From the NCBI RefSeq assembly GCF_018889995.1, contig NZ_CP076547.1:62001-126000 (forward strand): 64,000 nucleotides of DNA. The letters are read 5' to 3'. Below are positions 1-9,505 of this stretch, one piece after another. A model generated the notes under the pieces. That model had not been told where the DNA came from. It saw only the letters and a program-made list of their open reading frames with translations, and made no database searches. Each line of letters opens with the position of its first letter. Within the stretch, counting starts at the first letter, position 1. Source of the stretch: Subtercola sp. PAMC28395. GTDB lineage: Bacteria; Actinomycetota; Actinomycetes; Actinomycetales; Microbacteriaceae. Made by a program: the position numbers and the translations under genes.

Positions 1-731
1 CCCGGCGGCGCGGATACGGAACCGAGCTCCTCGAGCGCCTGCTCACCGAAGCCACTCCCCCCTACGCGTGGGCCCATGGCGATCACCCCGCGAGCCGGCG
101 ACTCGCCGCGACGCACGGTTTCACCGCGATTCGCAACCTGCTGCAGCTGCGGATGCCGCTCGATCACCACCGGTTGAGTAGCCACGCGGAGCGCGGCGCA
201 TCGAAACCATCAGGCGACATCGGTTTCGATATGCACGGCGAAGTCGCGCTCCTCAACCAGCGAGGCGGCGAAGTGATGCGAGCTGTGACGGCACATATCG
301 ACGCATTTCGACCCGGTGACGACGACGCCGACTGGGTCGCACTGAACGCGCGAGTGTTCGCCGGGCATCCGGAACAGGGTCGCCTGACCATCGACGATCT
401 GCACGCGCGAATGGACGAACCCTGGTTCGAGGCAGATGACTTTCTCGTCGCCCGTTCTGCCGAGGCAGTGATGATCGGGTACAACTGGTTGAAGATCGAC
501 CCCGAAGACCCGACCGTCGGAGAGATCTACGTGATCGGCGTCGATTCCGCCGAAGCCGGCAGAGGGCTCGGCCGCGAGCTGATGAACGCCGGGCTCGAAC
601 GCCTGGGCAATCGAGGGTGCACTGTCGCCGCACTCTATGTCGACGAAGAGAATCCAGCGGCGGTCGCGCTGTACCGCAGTCTCGGGTTCACCGATTTCAC
701 GGTGGATGTGCAGTACCGTCGCACATCCTGA
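1..731 (+). CDS. mshD: Mycothiol synthase MshD (5' end outside window)
   Basis: MshD acetylates the cysteinyl amine of Cys-GlcN-Ins with acetyl-CoA, the last step of mycothiol synthesis in the actinobacterial cytosol. The frame is open from base 3, upstream of the first internal ATG at 153, and the stretch AWAHGDHPASRLAA before that ATG is typical of the junction between the two GNAT domains. The gene therefore starts outside the window. The second GNAT domain is complete: an IGVDSAEAGRGLGREL acetyl-CoA loop, then LYVDEENPAAVALYRSLGF, the usual GNAT C-terminal strand-helix. About 242 residues are visible of a protein normally near 300. The PHO box and ppk follow, so this gene probably ends its own transcript. 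Confidence 0.88.
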   Translation, partial: RRRGYGTELLERLLTEATPPYAWAHGDHPASRRLAATHGFTAIRNLLQLRMPLDHHRLSSHAERGASKPSGDIGFDMHGEVALLNQRGGEVMRAVTAHIDAFRPGDDDADWVALNARVFAGHPEQGRLTIDDLHARMDEPWFEADDFLVARSAEAVMIGYNWLKIDPEDPTVGEIYVIGVDSAEAGRGLGRELMNAGLERLGNRGCTVAALYVDEENPAAVALYRSLGFTDFTVDVQYRRTS

Positions 732-759
732 CGACCGTGCAGGGTCACCATCGGGAGCC

Positions 760-777
760 GTTCACGGGCCGTTTACT
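760..777 (+). promoter_or_regulatory. Candidate PHO box (PhoP site) before ppk
   Basis: GTTCACG at 760-766 is followed by GTTTACT at 771-777, an 11-base repeat spacing. Actinobacterial PhoP binds direct repeats of the GTTCACC type at this period. The ppk start lies 34 bases downstream. A matching pair lies before pstS at 4002-4019, which strengthens the call. A third unit at 782 is too degenerate to count. Confidence 0.65.
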
Positions 778-811
778 CTCACGGTTTGTCTGCGAGTGAC
801 ATGATGATGGG

Positions 812-2992
812 ATGGACGGCGACAACATCACCCTCGACGCAGGTGTGGGCAGCGATTACCTCGACGACGACTTCGAAATCATCGAAGACCCCGACGACCC
901 GGCTTTGCCGGAGGGTCGGTACCTCGACCGCGAGCTGAGCTGGCTCGCGTTCAACCGACGCGTACTCGAACTCGCCGAAGACGAGTCGATCCCGGTGCTC
1001 GAACGCTCGAACTTTCTCGCGATCTTCGCCAGCAACCTCGACGAATTCTTCATGGTGCGGGTCGCCGGTCTCAAGCGCCGCATCGTCACTGGCCTCGCCG
1101 TGCCCACGAACATCGGCCGCACCCCGCAAGACGTGCTCGACGACATCTCCCTGGTCGTCCACGAGCTGCAGGAGCGCCACGCGAAGGCCTACCAGGCCCT
1201 CGTGAAGCCCGCGCTCGACGACGCCGGCGTGCACATCGTCACCTGGGACTCACTCGACCAGGCCGACAGAGACCGCCTGACCGAGGTCTTCAGCGACGAG
1301 ATCTTCCCGGTGCTGATGCCGCTCGCCGTCGACCCTGCTCACCCCTTCCCCTACATCTCCGGGCTCTCGCTCAACCTCTCTGTGCGCGTTCGCAACCCGA
1401 AATCCGAGAGGCAGGAGTTCGCCCGCCTCAAGGTGCCGCAGGTCTTGCCGAGGTTCGTGCGTGTCGACCCCCGCGAGCGCACCAAGAACGTTCGGTTCAT
1501 CAGCCTCGAAGACCTGATCGCCAATCACCTGAGCCATCTCTTCCCGGGCATGGAGGTGCTCGAGCACCACGTCTTCAGGGTCACCCGCAACGAAGACGTC
1601 GAAATCGAAGAAGACGACACAGAGAACCTCATCCAGGCTCTCGAGAAAGAGCTGCTGAAGCGACGCTTCGGCCCCCCCATTCGCCTCGAGATCACCGAAG
1701 ACATGGATGATGTGACCCTCGGTCTGATCGTGCGTGAACTCGATGTCACCGAGCAGGAGGTGTACCGTCTGGCGGCCCCCCTCGACCTCGGCGGGCTCTT
1801 CGAACTGAGCAAGCTCGAACGCCCCGACCTGAAGTACCCGAAGCACGTGCCGACGACGAACGTGTTCCTGCTGCCGCCGGAGCCGAATGCCCGGCCCGAC
1901 ATCTTCAAAGCCATCGCACGCCAGGACATCCTGGTGCACCACCCGTACGAATCGTTCGCCACGAGCGTGCAGGCATTTCTGGAGCAGGCTGCGGCCGACC
2001 CCGATGTGCTCGCCATCAAGCAGACGCTGTATCGCACAAGCGGAGACAGCCCGATCGTCGAAGCCCTGATCGATGCCGCCGAATCGGGAAAGCAGGTGCT
2101 CGCCCTCGTCGAGATCAAGGCCCGCTTCGACGAGCAGGCGAACATCTCGTGGGCCCGCAAGCTCGAGAAGGCCGGGGTTCACGTGGTCTACGGACTCGTC
2201 GGCCTCAAGACGCACTGCAAGCTCGCGCTGGTTGTGCGCCGTGAGAAGGGAAAGCTCAAGCACTACAGTCACATCGGCACGGGCAACTACAACCCCAAGA
2301 CCTCCCGCATCTACGAGGACTTCGGGCTATTCACGATGGACGACCAGGTGGGCAAAGACCTCACCCGCCTGTTCAACGAGCTCTCGGGCTACGCGATCGA
2401 GAAGAAGTTCAAACGACTTCTGGTCGCCCCCCTGCACCTGCGGAAAGGCCTCCTCAAGCGCATCGCGCAGGAGGCCACCAACGCGTCCCAGGGCCTGCCT
2501 TCGGGCATCCAGATCAAACTGAACTCCATCGTCGATGAGGCGATCATCGACGCCCTCTACCGGGCGAGCCAGGCCGGAGTGCCGATCGACATCTGGGTCC
2601 GGGGTATCTGCGGCATCAAACCCGGAGTGCCGGAGCTCAGCGAGAACATCAGGGTGCGGTCGATCCTGGGGCGGTATCTCGAACACTCCCGCATCTTCTC
2701 GTTCGCGAACAACGGCGACCCGCAGGTCTTCATCGGCAGTTCAGACATGATGCACCGCAACCTCGACCGGAGAATCGAAGCTCTTGTCCGATTGGTTGCA
2801 CCCGATCACCTCAAGGAGATCCACTCGCTCTTCGAACTGGCGATGTCAGACACGGTCACCTCGTGGTGGCTCGACAGCGAGGGTGAATGGACGAGGCACA
2901 CCACGAGTGAATCGGGAGAACCCCTCATCGACCTGCAGGACCGCCTGATGTATCTGACGTCGCGCCGCAAGCGGCCGGGAATTCTTCGTTGA
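812..2992 (+). CDS. ppk: Polyphosphate kinase PPK1
   Basis: PPK1 reversibly moves the gamma-phosphate of ATP onto polyphosphate. The 726-residue length is normal for the family. The N domain begins [19 protein letters not shown], followed by [13 protein letters not shown]. The autophosphorylated histidine lies in [12 protein letters not shown] (His468), and the second catalytic histidine in LEHSRIFSF (His625). [19 protein letters not shown] is also typical of the catalytic PLD-like domains. The N-terminal 35 residues are acidic and variable. A PHO box precedes the gene and a MutT1-like gene follows after 28 bases, so the two probably form a phosphate-regulated operon. Confidence 0.97.
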   Translation: MDGDNITLDAGVGSDYLDDDFEIIEDPDDPALPEGRYLDRELSWLAFNRRVLELAEDESIPVLERSNFLAIFASNLDEFFMVRVAGLKRRIVTGLAVPTNIGRTPQDVLDDISLVVHELQERHAKAYQALVKPALDDAGVHIVTWDSLDQADRDRLTEVFSDEIFPVLMPLAVDPAHPFPYISGLSLNLSVRVRNPKSERQEFARLKVPQVLPRFVRVDPRERTKNVRFISLEDLIANHLSHLFPGMEVLEHHVFRVTRNEDVEIEEDDTENLIQALEKELLKRRFGPPIRLEITEDMDDVTLGLIVRELDVTEQEVYRLAAPLDLGGLFELSKLERPDLKYPKHVPTTNVFLLPPEPNARPDIFKAIARQDILVHHPYESFATSVQAFLEQAAADPDVLAIKQTLYRTSGDSPIVEALIDAAESGKQVLALVEIKARFDEQANISWARKLEKAGVHVVYGLVGLKTHCKLALVVRREKGKLKHYSHIGTGNYNPKTSRIYEDFGLFTMDDQVGKDLTRLFNELSGYAIEKKFKRLLVAPLHLRKGLLKRIAQEATNASQGLPSGIQIKLNSIVDEAIIDALYRASQAGVPIDIWVRGICGIKPGVPELSENIRVRSILGRYLEHSRIFSFANNGDPQVFIGSSDMMHRNLDRRIEALVRLVAPDHLKEIHSLFELAMSDTVTSWWLDSEGEWTRHTTSESGEPLIDLQDRLMYLTSRRKRPGILR

Positions 2993-3020
2993 CCCGGATC
3001 GTGCGGGAAGGTGTCACGCG

Positions 3021-3953
3021 ATGACCATCTATGCAGCAGGAGCCGTCTGCTGGCGGTTCGACGGCGGCAAGATCCGGATCCTGGTGATCCATCGCGGCCA
3101 GCGCAATGACGTGTCCCTGCCCAAGGGCAAGGTCGAGGCCGGCGAAACCCTGCCTGAAACGGCGGTTCGCGAGGTTCTCGAAGAGACCGGCCTTGCCGTC
3201 GACCTCGGCGTACCTCTCGGTGTCACCAGCTACACCATGCCCAACAACCGCGACAAAGTCGTCTATTACTGGGCAGCAGAGGTCAGCCCTGAGGCGCACG
3301 CGTCTTCGACGTTCACGCCAGGCGTCGAGGTCGCAGGCTGCGAGTGGATGTCGTTGCGCAAGGCGAAGAAGGCCCTGACCTACGAGCGTGACGTCGAAGT
3401 GCTGGAACGATTCCAGCTGCTCATCGACCAGGGAGTCTCCCGCACCTTCGCGATCATTGCGCTGAGGCACGCCAAGACCATTCCCGGCTCAGAGTTCGAC
3501 GGCCCGGATTCCCTCCGACCACTCACCCACCGGGGGCGAACTGAGGCGAACGTGATCGTTCCGGCCCTTCGGGCATTCGGCCCTGGCGTGGTCGTCAGCA
3601 GCACAGCCAGGCGTTGTATCGAAACGGTCACGCCGTTCTCGGAGTCGACAGAGATCCGCGTACGGAAGACGAACCTCATCAGCCAGGACGCTTTCGAAGA
3701 AGGCACCAGCGACGTACGCCACATCGTTGCCAAGCGCGTTCGAAAGCTCACCAGCGCGATCGTGTGCGCACACGGTCCCGTACTTCCGGAGATCGTTCGC
3801 GAAGTCGGCCTCGCGGCAGGCGGCACACGCCAGGCCTCGCTCACCAGGGCGGGCGATCTGCCCGTGGCCGGGTTCAGCGTTCTGCACCTGTCGGTCGACA
3901 AACCGGGCTCAGGCATCATCGCGATAGAGACCCACGTGCCACAACTGGCGTGA
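3021..3953 (+). CDS. mutT1: MutT1-like Nudix hydrolase with C-terminal histidine phosphatase domain
   Basis: This 310-residue protein has the two-domain layout of mycobacterial MutT1. The Nudix box starts at Gly36 (GKVEAGET, then REVLEETG), and a histidine-phosphatase domain starts at the RHAKT motif (His150), with a second catalytic histidine in CAHGPVLPE. MutT1 enzymes hydrolyse 8-oxo-(d)GTP and diadenosine polyphosphates. The phosphatase half may go on to remove the product phosphate. The ATG at 3021 has a GGAAGG ribosome site nine bases upstream. The gap of 28 bases after ppk implies co-transcription, and ppk next to mutT1 is a recurrent actinobacterial arrangement. Confidence 0.9.
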   Translation: MTIYAAGAVCWRFDGGKIRILVIHRGQRNDVSLPKGKVEAGETLPETAVREVLEETGLAVDLGVPLGVTSYTMPNNRDKVVYYWAAEVSPEAHASSTFTPGVEVAGCEWMSLRKAKKALTYERDVEVLERFQLLIDQGVSRTFAIIALRHAKTIPGSEFDGPDSLRPLTHRGRTEANVIVPALRAFGPGVVVSSTARRCIETVTPFSESTEIRVRKTNLISQDAFEEGTSDVRHIVAKRVRKLTSAIVCAHGPVLPEIVREVGLAAGGTRQASLTRAGDLPVAGFSVLHLSVDKPGSGIIAIETHVPQLA

Positions 3954-4001
3954 CGATGGATGCCCGATCCACGCCTGCCTCCGACCATTTCGTCGCCCGC
4001 C

Positions 4002-4019
4002 GTTAACCTTCCGTTCACC
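4002..4019 (+). promoter_or_regulatory. Candidate PHO box (PhoP site) before pstS
   Basis: GTTAACC at 4002-4008 and GTTCACC at 4013-4019 are direct repeats exactly 11 bases apart, the period of actinobacterial PhoP sites. The site lies about 120 bases before the pstS start, in a 188-base gap with no gene. Known PhoP control of pst operons makes the assignment strong. No phoP, phoR or phoU lies in the window. Confidence 0.75.
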
Positions 4020-4141
4020 TCCCGGGAGGAACGTGGTCACGCCTTCGGCGTACTTTCGCAAAGGGCCTGCACCGGCCCCGCCGGCATCCGCTCCCGATCA
4101 CTTGCGGGAGCCGGTGGACTACCCCAATTGAAGGGAACACA

Positions 4142-5269
4142 GTGAAGTTCAAGAATGTGGCCGCGACAGGAGCTGTCTTCATGGCGGCCGCCCTCGCGCT
4201 CTCCGCGTGCTCATCGTCTGGCACCAGCGGATCGAGCACCACCTCCCCCAGCAGCTCCGCATCAGCAGGCGTTGCCGGCCCCACACTCGACACCACGCTC
4301 AAGGGCACCGTCACCGCCGGCGGCTCGAGCGCTCAGGCCAACGCCGAGAACGCCTGGGTCACCGCCTACAACGCACAGGTCACTGGCGTCACGGTCAACT
4401 ACGACAAGTCACAGGGCTCGGGCGGTGGCGTCACCAACTTCCTCGCCGGAAGCTACGACTTCGCCGGTTCCGACTCGCCCCTCAAGGCTGACCAGCAGAC
4501 CAGCTCGCAGACCATCTGTGGCCCCGGCGGTGCCGTGAACCTCCCCGTCTACCTCGACGGCGTCGCGATCATCTACAACCTCCCGGGCGTCACGAACCTG
4601 AACCTGTCGACGGAGACGCTCGCCAAGATCTTCTCGCTCGCGATCACGACCTGGAACGACCCAGCGATCGTCGCCGACAACCCCGGCGCGACACTGCCCG
4701 CAACGGCCATCACAACGGTCGCCCGTTCAGACGGTTCCGGAACGACGCAGACCTTCAGCAACTTCTTGAGCACGACGGCCAAGTCCGTCTGGACCTTCCC
4801 GGCGAGCAACGCGTGGCCTGTCACGGGCAACGTCTCCTCGCAGAAGGGCGGATCGGGCGTCGTCCAGGCCGTCGGTGCAGGATCTGGAACAATCGGTTAC
4901 GCCGACCACAGCGCAATCGGCAAGGCCACCGCTGCAACGATCAACAAGATCGCCTTCAGCCAGGAAGCCGCCACCGCTGCGTTCGCCGCTGCCGCGACGA
5001 CCGTTCCGACCACCACGGGCGACCTGTCACAGAAGATCGACTACACGAAGCTCACCACCGTGACCGACGCGTACCCGATTCCGCTGGTCTCGTACCAGAT
5101 CCTCTGCACGGTCTTCAAGGACCCGGCCCAGGCCACCCTGACGAAGTCGTTCATCGGGTTCGTCGCGTCGACCGTCGGCCAGAACGTCGCTGCCAAGAAC
5201 GCAGGTTCTGCGCCGATCCCCGACTCAATGCTGACGCAGATCCAGACCACGCTGGCCACCGTCAAGTAG
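4142..5269 (+). CDS. pstS: Phosphate-binding lipoprotein PstS
   Basis: PstS is the extracytoplasmic phosphate receptor of the Pst ABC importer. It starts with GTG and has a lipoprotein signal with the lipobox LSAC (Cys23), then a Ser/Thr-rich tether. Phosphate-binding landmarks include TAGGSSAQANAENAW, SQGSGGGVTNF, AGSDSPL and ARSDGSGTTQTF. Length, 375 residues, is normal. A PHO box lies upstream, and pstC follows after a 109-base gap that contains a strong hairpin, a layout that would let the binding protein exceed the permease in amount. Confidence 0.96.
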   Translation: MKFKNVAATGAVFMAAALALSACSSSGTSGSSTTSPSSSASAGVAGPTLDTTLKGTVTAGGSSAQANAENAWVTAYNAQVTGVTVNYDKSQGSGGGVTNFLAGSYDFAGSDSPLKADQQTSSQTICGPGGAVNLPVYLDGVAIIYNLPGVTNLNLSTETLAKIFSLAITTWNDPAIVADNPGATLPATAITTVARSDGSGTTQTFSNFLSTTAKSVWTFPASNAWPVTGNVSSQKGGSGVVQAVGAGSGTIGYADHSAIGKATAATINKIAFSQEAATAAFAAAATTVPTTTGDLSQKIDYTKLTTVTDAYPIPLVSYQILCTVFKDPAQATLTKSFIGFVASTVGQNVAAKNAGSAPIPDSMLTQIQTTLATVK

Positions 5270-5278
5270 TTGGCAAGC

Positions 5279-5309
5279 GGGAGAGGCGCCCTGAGCGGGC
5301 GCTTCTCCC
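5279..5309 (+). terminator. Hairpin between pstS and pstC (partial terminator or mRNA stabiliser)
   Basis: The arms 5279-5291 and 5297-5309 pair over 13 positions with one G-U wobble, closing on a five-base TGAGC loop. No T-run follows, so full termination is unlikely. Such hairpins after pstS are a common way to stabilise or favour the binding-protein part of a pst transcript; that role is inferred here. Confidence 0.7.
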
Positions 5310-5378
5310 CAGCGCGTCGCGCGGCTAGCATCTCTGTACCGGCCAATTCCCCGACACGAACTCTCAAGAAAGAACGCT

Positions 5379-6596
5379 GTGAGCAACAGAACCTCAGTGC
5401 ACTCTGCTTCTGAAAGCGCGTCCGGCGGCCCGGCACAGACCACCAGCTCCACCTCGCCTGATGGCGGTAGCGATCGCAACGACGCTGCCGCCATCGGGCG
5501 CTCCACCCGCATTCGGCCGGGAGACTTCATCTTCCGGTTCATGAGCACCGGCTCCGCCGTGCTCATCATGATCATCCTCGCCGGCGTGGCCCTGTTCCTC
5601 ATCATCTCGGCCATTCCTGCGATCGTCGCCAACTGGCAGACCGATCCGCAGCTCAACACCGGGCCCACCGCCGGGTTCCCCAACTTCTGGTCGTATGTCG
5701 GCCCACTCATCTGGGGCACGCTCTGGTCGGCCGCCATCGCCCTGCTGTTCGGCGCACCCGTCGGCATCGGCATCGCGTTGTTCATCTCGCACTATGCGCC
5801 GAGGCGGCTGGCGAGCATCCTCGGCTACCTGGTCGACCTGCTCGCCGCAGTGCCTTCGATCGTCTTCGGCCTCTGGGGCATCATCGTGATCCGCCCCTTC
5901 CTGCTGCCGCTGTCTGACTGGCTGAGCGCGAATCTCGGATGGATCCCCCTCTTCGGCGGCCCGGTCACCACGACAGGGTCGACTATTCTTGCGGGCGCGC
6001 TGGTGCTGGCCGTGATGATCCTGCCGATCATCACCTCGATCTCTCGCGAGATCTTCCTGCAGACCCCGCGCCTGCACGAAGAGGCCGCGCTGGCCCTGGG
6101 TGCCACGCGCTGGGAGATGATCCGCCTGTCGGTCTTCCCCTACGCCAAATCAGGCATCGTGAGTGCCACCCTGCTGGGCCTTGGCCGGGCCCTGGGTGAA
6201 ACCATGGCGATTGCCCTCATCATCTCGCCAGCAATTCTCGTTTCGGTTCGCCTCATCACCGAAGGTCAGAACTCCCAGACCATTGCAGCCAACATCGCGC
6301 TGAACTTCCCGATCGCCACCACCCTGCAGCGAGACGCTCTCATCGGCACCGGCCTCATGCTGTTCGTCATCTCGCTGGCGGTGAACTCGATCGCCCGCGT
6401 GATCGTCAGTGGCAAGCGGGGCAAGCGGAAGAAGGGCAAGACCGCCCCTCTCACGCCGGGCCCGCTCAGTCGCGTTCCGGCCGGTGATTTCGCTTCAGCC
6501 ACCGCAATCGACGTGGTATCCGGGCCAGGGCGCGTCGGAATCATCGACGACGAGGGGCCAACGCCCGAAGAAGACATCGAAGGAGCGAGATATTGA
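5379..6596 (+). CDS. pstC: Phosphate ABC transporter permease PstC
   Basis: PstC forms half of the membrane channel of the Pst importer. Six hydrophobic segments lie between residues of about 60 and 345. The cytoplasmic EAA loop reads EEAALALGATRWEMI near residue 232 and docks onto PstB. The protein has unusually long polar ends: about 45 residues before the first membrane segment and about 60 after the last, the latter rich in basic and then acidic residues. The GTG start at 5379 has an AGAAAGAA ribosome site. The last codons overlap the pstA start by four bases. Confidence 0.95.
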   Translation: MSNRTSVHSASESASGGPAQTTSSTSPDGGSDRNDAAAIGRSTRIRPGDFIFRFMSTGSAVLIMIILAGVALFLIISAIPAIVANWQTDPQLNTGPTAGFPNFWSYVGPLIWGTLWSAAIALLFGAPVGIGIALFISHYAPRRLASILGYLVDLLAAVPSIVFGLWGIIVIRPFLLPLSDWLSANLGWIPLFGGPVTTTGSTILAGALVLAVMILPIITSISREIFLQTPRLHEEAALALGATRWEMIRLSVFPYAKSGIVSATLLGLGRALGETMAIALIISPAILVSVRLITEGQNSQTIAANIALNFPIATTLQRDALIGTGLMLFVISLAVNSIARVIVSGKRGKRKKGKTAPLTPGPLSRVPAGDFASATAIDVVSGPGRVGIIDDEGPTPEEDIEGARY

Positions 6597-7693
6597 CCGC
6601 CCTCAGCCCGCGCGTGAAGCCTTCGGGGCCCGTCGGCAACTCGCTGACCACAGGCCAACTGCCGCGCTTCGTCGAACTCTACGTACTCGGTGCTGCCGCA
6701 CTTGTCAGCGCCCTGTTGTTGCTGCTCATCGGCTTCACCGTCGTCGGCTGGCTCGTACTCACGGCATTCGTCTACCTCATCGCTCTCGGCATCCTCTCGG
6801 TTGTCGTGGAGAACAGGCGGAAAGCCACTGACCGGCTGGTCCGTGGCTTGGTCACCGTCGCGTTCCTGCTTGCACTGATCCCCCTGGTCTCCACTCTTGC
6901 CACGGTCGTCGCCCAGGGGATCGGTGAGCTCAGCTGGTCGTTCATCACGCAGACCGGCGCCTCAAGCTTCAACCCCGACACCCTTGAGGTGACCCAGACT
7001 CCGGGCGCGCTGCAAGCCATCGTAGGAACCTTGATCATCACCGGAATCGCCGCACTGATCTCCATTCCAATCGGCCTGTTCACCTCCATCTACCTTGTGG
7101 AATACGCCCTGCCCAAGCAGTGGCTCGCCCGCACAGTGACATTTCTCGTCGATGTGATGACGGGCATCCCCTCGATCGTCGCCGGCCTGTTCGCCTTCTC
7201 TCTGTTCTCGATCATCGTGGGGCCGAAGGCCTTCAGCGGCTTCTCTGCCTCCGTCGCCCTGTCTGTACTGATGATTCCCACGGTGGTACGTGCGTGCGAA
7301 GAGATGCTGCGACTCGTTCCCGGAGACTTGCGTGAAGCCTCGTACGCTCTCGGGGTGTCGAAGTTCTCGACCATTGTGAAGATCGTGCTGCCGACTGCCA
7401 TCGCCGGCCTGATCACCGGAATCATGCTCGCGGTCGCGCGGGTCATCGGCGAAACCGCACCGATCTTTCTCGCGGCGAGCTTCACCGACAACTTCAACGC
7501 GAACCCCTTCGACGGCCCGATGCAGACCCTGCCGGTGCTTGCCTATACGGGCTATGCGTTCCCCGGTAAGGACATTGCCGCATCCAACGCCACTGCCTGG
7601 GGTGCCGCTCTGCTGCTCGTCATACTGGTCGTCATTCTGAACCTCATCGCCCGCGTGGTCGCGAAGATCTTCGCACCCAAGGGTTCGCGGTGA
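6593..7693 (+). CDS. pstA: Phosphate ABC transporter permease PstA
   Basis: PstA is the second channel subunit of the phosphate importer. The TTG start at 6593 overlaps the pstC stop (TTGA) and has a GAAGGAG ribosome site, so translation is coupled. Two extra hydrophobic segments occupy roughly residues 30-90 before the canonical six-helix core. The EAA loop is REASYALGVSKFSTI near residue 246. Length is 366 residues, longer than the 280-300 of many PstA proteins because of the N-terminal part, which is common in Actinobacteria. Confidence 0.95.
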   Translation: MTALSPRVKPSGPVGNSLTTGQLPRFVELYVLGAAALVSALLLLLIGFTVVGWLVLTAFVYLIALGILSVVVENRRKATDRLVRGLVTVAFLLALIPLVSTLATVVAQGIGELSWSFITQTGASSFNPDTLEVTQTPGALQAIVGTLIITGIAALISIPIGLFTSIYLVEYALPKQWLARTVTFLVDVMTGIPSIVAGLFAFSLFSIIVGPKAFSGFSASVALSVLMIPTVVRACEEMLRLVPGDLREASYALGVSKFSTIVKIVLPTAIAGLITGIMLAVARVIGETAPIFLAASFTDNFNANPFDGPMQTLPVLAYTGYAFPGKDIAASNATAWGAALLLVILVVILNLIARVVAKIFAPKGSR

Positions 7694-7759
7694 CCCGCAG
7701 GCCCGAACCCGGCCTCCCCTCTCCCTCACTCCTCCCCGCACTCTCGTAAAAGGATCACT

Positions 7760-8539
7760 GTGTCGAAGCGAATCGAAGTCAACGACCTCAACGTCTACTA
7801 CAGCGACTTTCTCGCTGTCGAAGGGGTCACGATCACGATCGAGCCCCGCACCGTCACGGCCTTCATCGGCCCCTCCGGCTGCGGAAAATCGACGTTCCTC
7901 CGCACGCTCAACCGCATGCACGAAGTGATTCCCGGCGCCTACGTCAAGGGTGAAGTGCTGATCGACGGCAACAACCTCTATGACCCCGGAGTCGACCCGG
8001 TGATGGTTCGCCGGCAGGTCGGAATGGTGTTCCAGCGCGCAAACCCGTTCCCCACGATGTCCATTCGCGACAATGTTCTCGCCGGGCTGAAATTGAACAA
8101 CAAGCGCCTCACCAAGGCAGACGGCGACGACCTCGTCGAGAAGGGGCTGCGCGGTGCGAACCTCTGGAACGAGGTGAAGGATCGCCTGAGCCTGCCCGGC
8201 GGCGGCCTCTCCGGCGGCCAGCAGCAGCGCCTCTGCATCGCCCGCGCGATCACGGTCTCGCCCGACGTACTGCTGATGGATGAGCCCTGCTCGGCACTCG
8301 ACCCGATCTCCACACTGGCGATCGAAGACCTCATCACCGAGCTCAAAGAGGACTACACGATCGTCATCGTGACCCACAACATGCAGCAGGCCAGCCGCGT
8401 CTCCGACCGCACAGCGTTCTTCAACATCGCCGGCACCGGCAAGCCCGGCAAGCTGATCGAGTACAACGACACGACCACCATCTTCGGCAGCCCGTCGGTC
8501 AAGGAGACCGAAGACTACGTCAGCGGTCGATTCGGCTAA
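7760..8539 (+). CDS. pstB: Phosphate ABC transporter ATPase PstB
   Basis: PstB powers phosphate import by ATP hydrolysis. The Walker A motif is GPSGCGKST (residues 37-45), the ABC signature LSGGQQQR, Walker [14 protein letters not shown], and the switch histidine lies in VTHNMQQA. The 259-residue length is standard. The GTG start at 7760 follows an AAAGGA ribosome site. The gap of 66 bases after pstA still fits one pst operon. phoU is not adjacent. Confidence 0.97.
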   Translation: MSKRIEVNDLNVYYSDFLAVEGVTITIEPRTVTAFIGPSGCGKSTFLRTLNRMHEVIPGAYVKGEVLIDGNNLYDPGVDPVMVRRQVGMVFQRANPFPTMSIRDNVLAGLKLNNKRLTKADGDDLVEKGLRGANLWNEVKDRLSLPGGGLSGGQQQRLCIARAITVSPDVLLMDEPCSALDPISTLAIEDLITELKEDYTIVIVTHNMQQASRVSDRTAFFNIAGTGKPGKLIEYNDTTTIFGSPSVKETEDYVSGRFG

Positions 8540-8586
8540 ACCCGATCATCCGCTCGGGCCGCCGGCCCTCGGCCCACTTGGCCGCC

Positions 8587-8653
8587 GGGTCAGAAGTTTC
8601 GGGCCAGAGCCTTCGGGTCAGAGCCTTCGGGTCAGAGGCTTCGAGTCAGACGC
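8587..8653. repeat. Degenerate 14-bp tandem repeat, about 4.5 copies
   Basis: Units begin at 8587, 8601, 8615, 8629 and 8643 with the consensus GGGTCAGAGCCTTC. They occupy the 141-base gap between the converging pstB and rskA genes. No inverted symmetry or T-run suggests a terminator. It is one of several different short tandem repeats near gene 3' ends in this window. Confidence 0.85.
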
Positions 8654-8680
8654 GCAGGCCCGAACTCCAGGGCAACGGGT

Positions 8681-9505
8681 TCAGCTGCTGGTGACGGCGA
8701 TGATCGGAGTCGTGGTGGGTGCCTGGGAGCCGCCAGCCGGCTCCACGGTGACGCCCACGGTGTCGCCGGGAGCCATCTTGCCGCTGAGCACATGCCACGT
8801 GGTGTTGTCACCGCCGGGCGTGAAGGTACCTGCCGGGGTGACCGTCGAGCCGTTGATGTACCACGCCTCATACGTCTTTGATGACGGAAGCGAAGCGAGC
8901 CCCTGCGCGATGACGGCGGACTTCGCCAGCCTGCTCGACCACATCACGGTGGCTTCTCCCCCGCCCTCGATCGTGCTGTGAGCGCTCTGAACGTCAGACG
9001 CCGCGTAGAGTTCGGCCAGAGCGCTGGCAGACGCATCCTGCGAGCTGTTGGTGCCGCTCTGGGTGAGTGCGGTGCCGACGAAGCCACCGCCGACGAAGAG
9101 TGCTACTGCTGCGGCGGCGGCGACGAGGATTCCGGCAGGCCGGGTGAACCAGCGTGAGCGGGCCTTGAGTTCGGCGCGTGACCCGCTGTTCGACGAATCG
9201 GTCTCCGGATGCTCGGAAGCGGTCGGAACCGCGCCGAAGACAGCCTCGGGCGTGACGCCGTGCCGTGTCGACGAATCCTGGGGCGTGGTGGCCAGCTGAG
9301 CCATCAGTGTCGCCTTCAGTGACGAAGAGGGCTGCACGGGCACGGCCGAAAGGGCAAGCAATGTCGCAGTCGCCGCGAGCTCATCGGCTTCACGTGCAAG
9401 TTCGGGAGATTCGGCCAGAGCGGCCTCGAACGCTGCCTTCTCCTCTGGACTCAGGGCGTCGAGGGCATATGCACCCGACAGGAGGTAGAACTCGTCGTGG
9501 GTCAT
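8681..9505 (-). CDS. rskA: Anti-sigma factor RskA (anti-SigK)
   Basis: The protein binds and holds SigK at the membrane until regulated proteolysis releases it. The N-terminal cytoplasmic anti-sigma part reads LLSGAYALDALSPEEKAAFE, typical of RskA. One membrane helix (about residues 124-146, GILVAAAAAVALFVGG) separates it from an extracytoplasmic RskA domain of about 120 residues ending in a small-residue-rich tail. The ATG overlaps the sigK stop by four bases, so the pair is translationally coupled. The length, 274 residues, is in the usual range. Confidence 0.9.
   Translation of the reverse strand: MTHDEFYLLSGAYALDALSPEEKAAFEAALAESPELAREADELAATATLLALSAVPVQPSSSLKATLMAQLATTPQDSSTRHGVTPEAVFGAVPTASEHPETDSSNSGSRAELKARSRWFTRPAGILVAAAAAVALFVGGGFVGTALTQSGTNSSQDASASALAELYAASDVQSAHSTIEGGGEATVMWSSRLAKSAVIAQGLASLPSSKTYEAWYINGSTVTPAGTFTPGGDNTTWHVLSGKMAPGDTVGVTVEPAGGSQAPTTTPIIAVTSS

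Noticed and set aside
6962..8377. Open frame of about 470 codons on the minus strand opposite pstA and pstB
   Set aside because: It mirrors two clear genes, has no family motif and no ribosome site, and is rich in Arg, Gly and Asp, as expected of antisense frames in high-GC DNA.
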